Positions 61,634-64,000 of a stretch of 64,000 bases of DNA are shown piece after piece. The DNA comes from Prolixibacteraceae bacterium (GTDB lineage Bacteria > Bacteroidota > Bacteroidia > Bacteroidales > Prolixibacteraceae). The notes under the pieces were generated by a model. It saw only the letters and a list, made by a program, of their open reading frames with translations. It was not told the DNA's origin and made no database searches. How positions within the stretch are numbered: the first letter of the stretch is position 1; each line of letters begins with the position of its first letter. A program made the position numbers and the translations under genes. The stretch is taken from the NCBI GenBank assembly GCA_003506435.1, contig DOAQ01000046.1, positions 434,001-498,000 of the forward strand, given 5' to 3'.

Positions 61634-63340
61634 TTAAAAGTTTTTCTTAATTATTTTGAAACTCTCTGCTTTGTTGGCATGGGTTACAATGATATAATAA
61701 ATGCCATCGGAAAGATTTTCCATGCTGATTTTAATACGGGATTCCCCTGATTTTTCGATGTGTTCCATTTTTTGCCCGGACACAGAATAAATTTCAATGG
61801 AAATTTCTTTGGAGATGAGATCGTCGTTGAACTCAATATTCAGCCAGTCGCGAACCGGATTGGGATAAACTTTTGTTTCGCATGAAGCAACTGTTGGCTT
61901 GATGCCGGTAAATACATCGCTAGTTGCAAATGCAAATGGGGCCGCAGCTCCGACTATCGGAAGGGTAGCCCGTTTCCCTGATTGGTCAGCTGCATAAATG
62001 TAATATTGTACCACCTGATTTTTATTGAAAGCCGGAAGTTGTACTAAATATATATCGCCATCAGTATGCTGCATTTTGGCTGACTTCCATAAACCAAAAT
62101 CTGTTTTGTAAAAGACCAGTACCGAATCACTTTTTAGTGGCTTCCCGCTGTACGCTTTTATAGTAGCTTCAAATGTAAAATCTGTTTTATCGCCCTGCGC
62201 ACCCCGGATCGGAATGTGCTTGATTCGAACCATCTGCTTGTCGGCCACCTCGTGAACCCGGCAGTGCAGCGCATCAGTTGAACCCCAACTGTCCAAAAAA
62301 CCTGACACTTCGTAACCGGGCATTGCGTTTTTGTACGATTGTAATGCTTCGTCATCCCACTCTCCGTTCATAACAGGAACAAAAACCCGTTTATTCATAA
62401 TAAAAGAATTCGTATATGGTTCATCGTTGGGTGTATAAACCCTAAAAACCTGGTAGTTATTTCCCCACGATGATTTTTGATTTTTAAAATAATCGGCAAC
62501 AGCTTCTATCTTATTGTATTGCGGATGAGTAACCGGCACTGAACGGATCAGGATTTTATCCACATCGAGGAATTTCCCCCAACAGTCAATATGATCTATG
62601 TATGTATTGTTCGGATCTTTTACTACATGATACGTGTGAATACCCAAATATGCTTTCATTTTTTGATCAACCTGCTCTTTGGTTAAACCATTGGTTAGGC
62701 TTTCTGAATACACAATATCCGAAGAAGCAGCAACTCCAAAACCATCACTCATGTAGTTTCCTCCGGTGTGTACAACATCCATAGCATAGTAAGGAAACTT
62801 TAATTTTTTGGCTATATAACATGGTATGGAGTCATCTAAAATTCTCCCCCAACTAATCCTGTTGTAGATAAAATCAACAATACCTATCGAATCTTTACCG
62901 GCAATAAACATCGGGCCATAATCCCGTGTCCAATGCGAATTAGATTTTCCAGTGAGCATCTTAATACGAGTCTTGTCAAATTCGTAGAGTTGTATTGCAT
63001 TCCAAAACATTTTCTCGCTTGATCCGGAATCTTCGGGTAGTAAAACAATTAGAGTATCCTTACGGGTTATTTCAGCTAAAAGATTAAAACGAAGTTCGCT
63101 TGGATATCGTATCAACACACCGCTCATCGGTTCAAACTCAGCCAGACTTTCAACAGGTGATGCAGGAGGTGCTGTAGCCTGAAAATATTTACCAATCTCG
63201 TTCCGGCGGTTCATTTCATCAGCCGAAAGCATGTGCATATATTTCCACGCATCTGCCTCTTTCATGTCTTGGGTCACTCCCCTCTGAAAAGTCAGGACAA
63301 ATATGCTTATTGTCAGCAAACTGATAATCGAATTATTCAT
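61634..63340 (-). CDS. secreted peptidylarginine/agmatine deiminase family protein with T9SS sorting domain
   Basis: A 568-residue protein: signal peptide (residues about 1-24), PAD_porph deiminase domain (about 60-380), Ig-like domain (about 385-480) and a type IX secretion C-terminal domain starting KVYPNPVRDWLNIEF and ending SFKIIKKNF. Catalytic residues align with Porphyromonas gingivalis PPAD: Asp140 (HWTRDYGP), His250 and Asp252 (DHIDCWGKF), Cys360 (STDALHCR). Arg161 (YNR) matches the PPAD C-terminus-binding Arg152, but the second arginine (PPAD Arg154) is not at the same place. It would convert arginine, perhaps at peptide C-termini, to citrulline outside the cell. Confidence 0.85.
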   Translation of the reverse strand: MNNSIISLLTISIFVLTFQRGVTQDMKEADAWKYMHMLSADEMNRRNEIGKYFQATAPPASPVESLAEFEPMSGVLIRYPSELRFNLLAEITRKDTLIVLLPEDSGSSEKMFWNAIQLYEFDKTRIKMLTGKSNSHWTRDYGPMFIAGKDSIGIVDFIYNRISWGRILDDSIPCYIAKKLKFPYYAMDVVHTGGNYMSDGFGVAASSDIVYSESLTNGLTKEQVDQKMKAYLGIHTYHVVKDPNNTYIDHIDCWGKFLDVDKILIRSVPVTHPQYNKIEAVADYFKNQKSSWGNNYQVFRVYTPNDEPYTNSFIMNKRVFVPVMNGEWDDEALQSYKNAMPGYEVSGFLDSWGSTDALHCRVHEVADKQMVRIKHIPIRGAQGDKTDFTFEATIKAYSGKPLKSDSVLVFYKTDFGLWKSAKMQHTDGDIYLVQLPAFNKNQVVQYYIYAADQSGKRATLPIVGAAAPFAFATSDVFTGIKPTVASCETKVYPNPVRDWLNIEFNDDLISKEISIEIYSVSGQKMEHIEKSGESRIKISMENLSDGIYYIIVTHANKAESFKIIKKNF

Positions 63341-63365
63341 AGGTAGTATCGTTCTATTCAGTTAT

Positions 63366-63986
63366 TTAATCGAAAAACACTTCCGTCCGTTCTCTCCGGT
63401 GATATTCAAACATCATTTGTATTTGCGATTCGAGGTTGCGGGGAGCCGAAAGTTCCGGCAGCCGGTCTTCCTGAAACCATGCAACATCATCGGTTTCACT
63501 CCCGGTTGAAAGCCGGTCGTTTTGCTTCTCGCAAAGGATGAAAATTTTGTAAACGTACTCAAACTGGGGAGGCATGTTCTGGGCTGTTTTGTCGAGAATA
63601 GCCAGGATGCGTTTCGCTTTCACCGTTATTCCTGCTTCTTCGAAACATTCTTTTTCTGCCACCTGCCGGGCAGTATAGCCAATATCGGCCCAGCCTCCCG
63701 GCAGAGCCCAGCAACCATCTGCTTTTTCTTTGATCATCAGAATTTCATCTTTCTCATTGAAAACAACCGCGCGCACATCTACCTTGGGTGTTTTATAACC
63801 GTTGTTATCGATGATCACCGGGCGTATCTTTTCAATCGGCACATCAGTGATTTTTTCAATAAGTTCAAGGCAAATAGTTTGTAATTCTTCGTAGCGTTCG
63901 CGGTCGAAAATATTTTCCGCATAATGAAGACCGGTTTCGGCAAGCGCCTGTATCCTCTTAATTTTTTCAAAAATATATCGTTCCAT
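63366..63986 (-). CDS. Nudix hydrolase with N-terminal Nudix_N-like domain
   Basis: A 206-residue cytosolic protein. A helical N-terminal domain (residues about 1-65) precedes the Nudix fold. The Nudix box is GGWADIGYTARQVAEKEC FEEAGI: the EExG catalytic pair is present, the first Glu is Tyr and the Arg is Lys, substitutions common in this YjhB-like group. Probable nucleoside-diphosphate-derivative hydrolase; substrate unknown. It is 25 bp upstream, in transcription order after, of the start of the deiminase gene's leader region and may be transcribed independently. Confidence 0.88.
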   Translation of the reverse strand: MERYIFEKIKRIQALAETGLHYAENIFDRERYEELQTICLELIEKITDVPIEKIRPVIIDNNGYKTPKVDVRAVVFNEKDEILMIKEKADGCWALPGGWADIGYTARQVAEKECFEEAGITVKAKRILAILDKTAQNMPPQFEYVYKIFILCEKQNDRLSTGSETDDVAWFQEDRLPELSAPRNLESQIQMMFEYHRRERTEVFFD

Positions 63987-64000
63987 GAATTTTTGTTTAT

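Overview
The window looks like a chromosomal piece of a Bacteroidota bacterium, probably a Bacteroidales/Marinilabiliales-type anaerobe. Many starts are preceded by the Bacteroidota -7 box TAnnTTTG, Shine-Dalgarno sequences are mostly absent, one secreted protein carries a type IX secretion sorting domain, a fused GlsF/OlsF-type aminolipid acyltransferase is present, and the gene repertoire (YceI pairs, GH78, DUF1080, Gfo/Idh/MocA, NahK-like kinase, EF-G paralogue) fits that phylum. The exact family is an inference from gene content. I saw no rRNA, tRNA, CRISPR array or replication origin.

Layout. 1-2.9 kb: a minus-strand Rrf2 / YceI / outer-membrane barrel / YceI group. 2.9-12.6 kb: pepD, a fused acyltransferase, YgiQ radical SAM, an unusual repeat-bearing GH16-like protein, a C26 peptidase and a secreted hypothetical. 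12.8-19.3 kb: prfC, a UPF0316 membrane protein, an AAA/DUF4143 ATPase that appears to have been inserted, the two-gene agmatine-to-putrescine pathway (aguA, aguB) and a lipocalin. 19.5-27.1 kb: an ABC exporter pair, purB, an A+T-rich accessory block (GIY-YIG protein, higBA) and an MsbA-like ABC exporter. 27.2-38.4 kb: msrA, pabC/pabB, YitT, a type Vd patatin, a C69 dipeptidase, an MBL hydrolase, yaaA and the YggS family. 38.5-43.8 kb: a lone iorB, alpha-L-rhamnosidase, a hexosamine kinase/nucleotidyltransferase pair and a remnant of a GH92 mannosidase. 44.0-48.3 kb: an EF-G paralogue lacking the residues needed for GTP hydrolysis, grpE, dnaJ and a dedA remnant.

48.4-55.8 kb is a sugar-catabolic locus. 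A membrane-anchored winged-helix regulator diverges from two-domain DUF1080 hydrolase, sugar-isomerase-like lipoprotein, Tat-exported oxidoreductase, acetyl-xylan-esterase-like and PmoA/DUF6807 genes. This set matches a periplasmic 3-keto-glycoside route. 55.8-56.6 kb is a scar zone: a possible group II intron tail, an A+T-rich orphan gene and a REP-like element with 27-bp arms. 56.6-64 kb: a TlpA-like thioredoxin, meaB, DUF2238, a YiiX-like hydrolase with a membrane protein and a lipoprotein, a T9SS-secreted peptidylarginine-deiminase-like protein and a Nudix hydrolase.

The main points for follow-up are the GTPase-dead EF-G paralogue, the Porphyromonas-PAD-like secreted enzyme, the ATPase gene flanked by a duplicated gene end, the cytoplasmic repeat/GH16 fusion, and two gene remnants (GH92, dedA) in apparently empty intergenic DNA.
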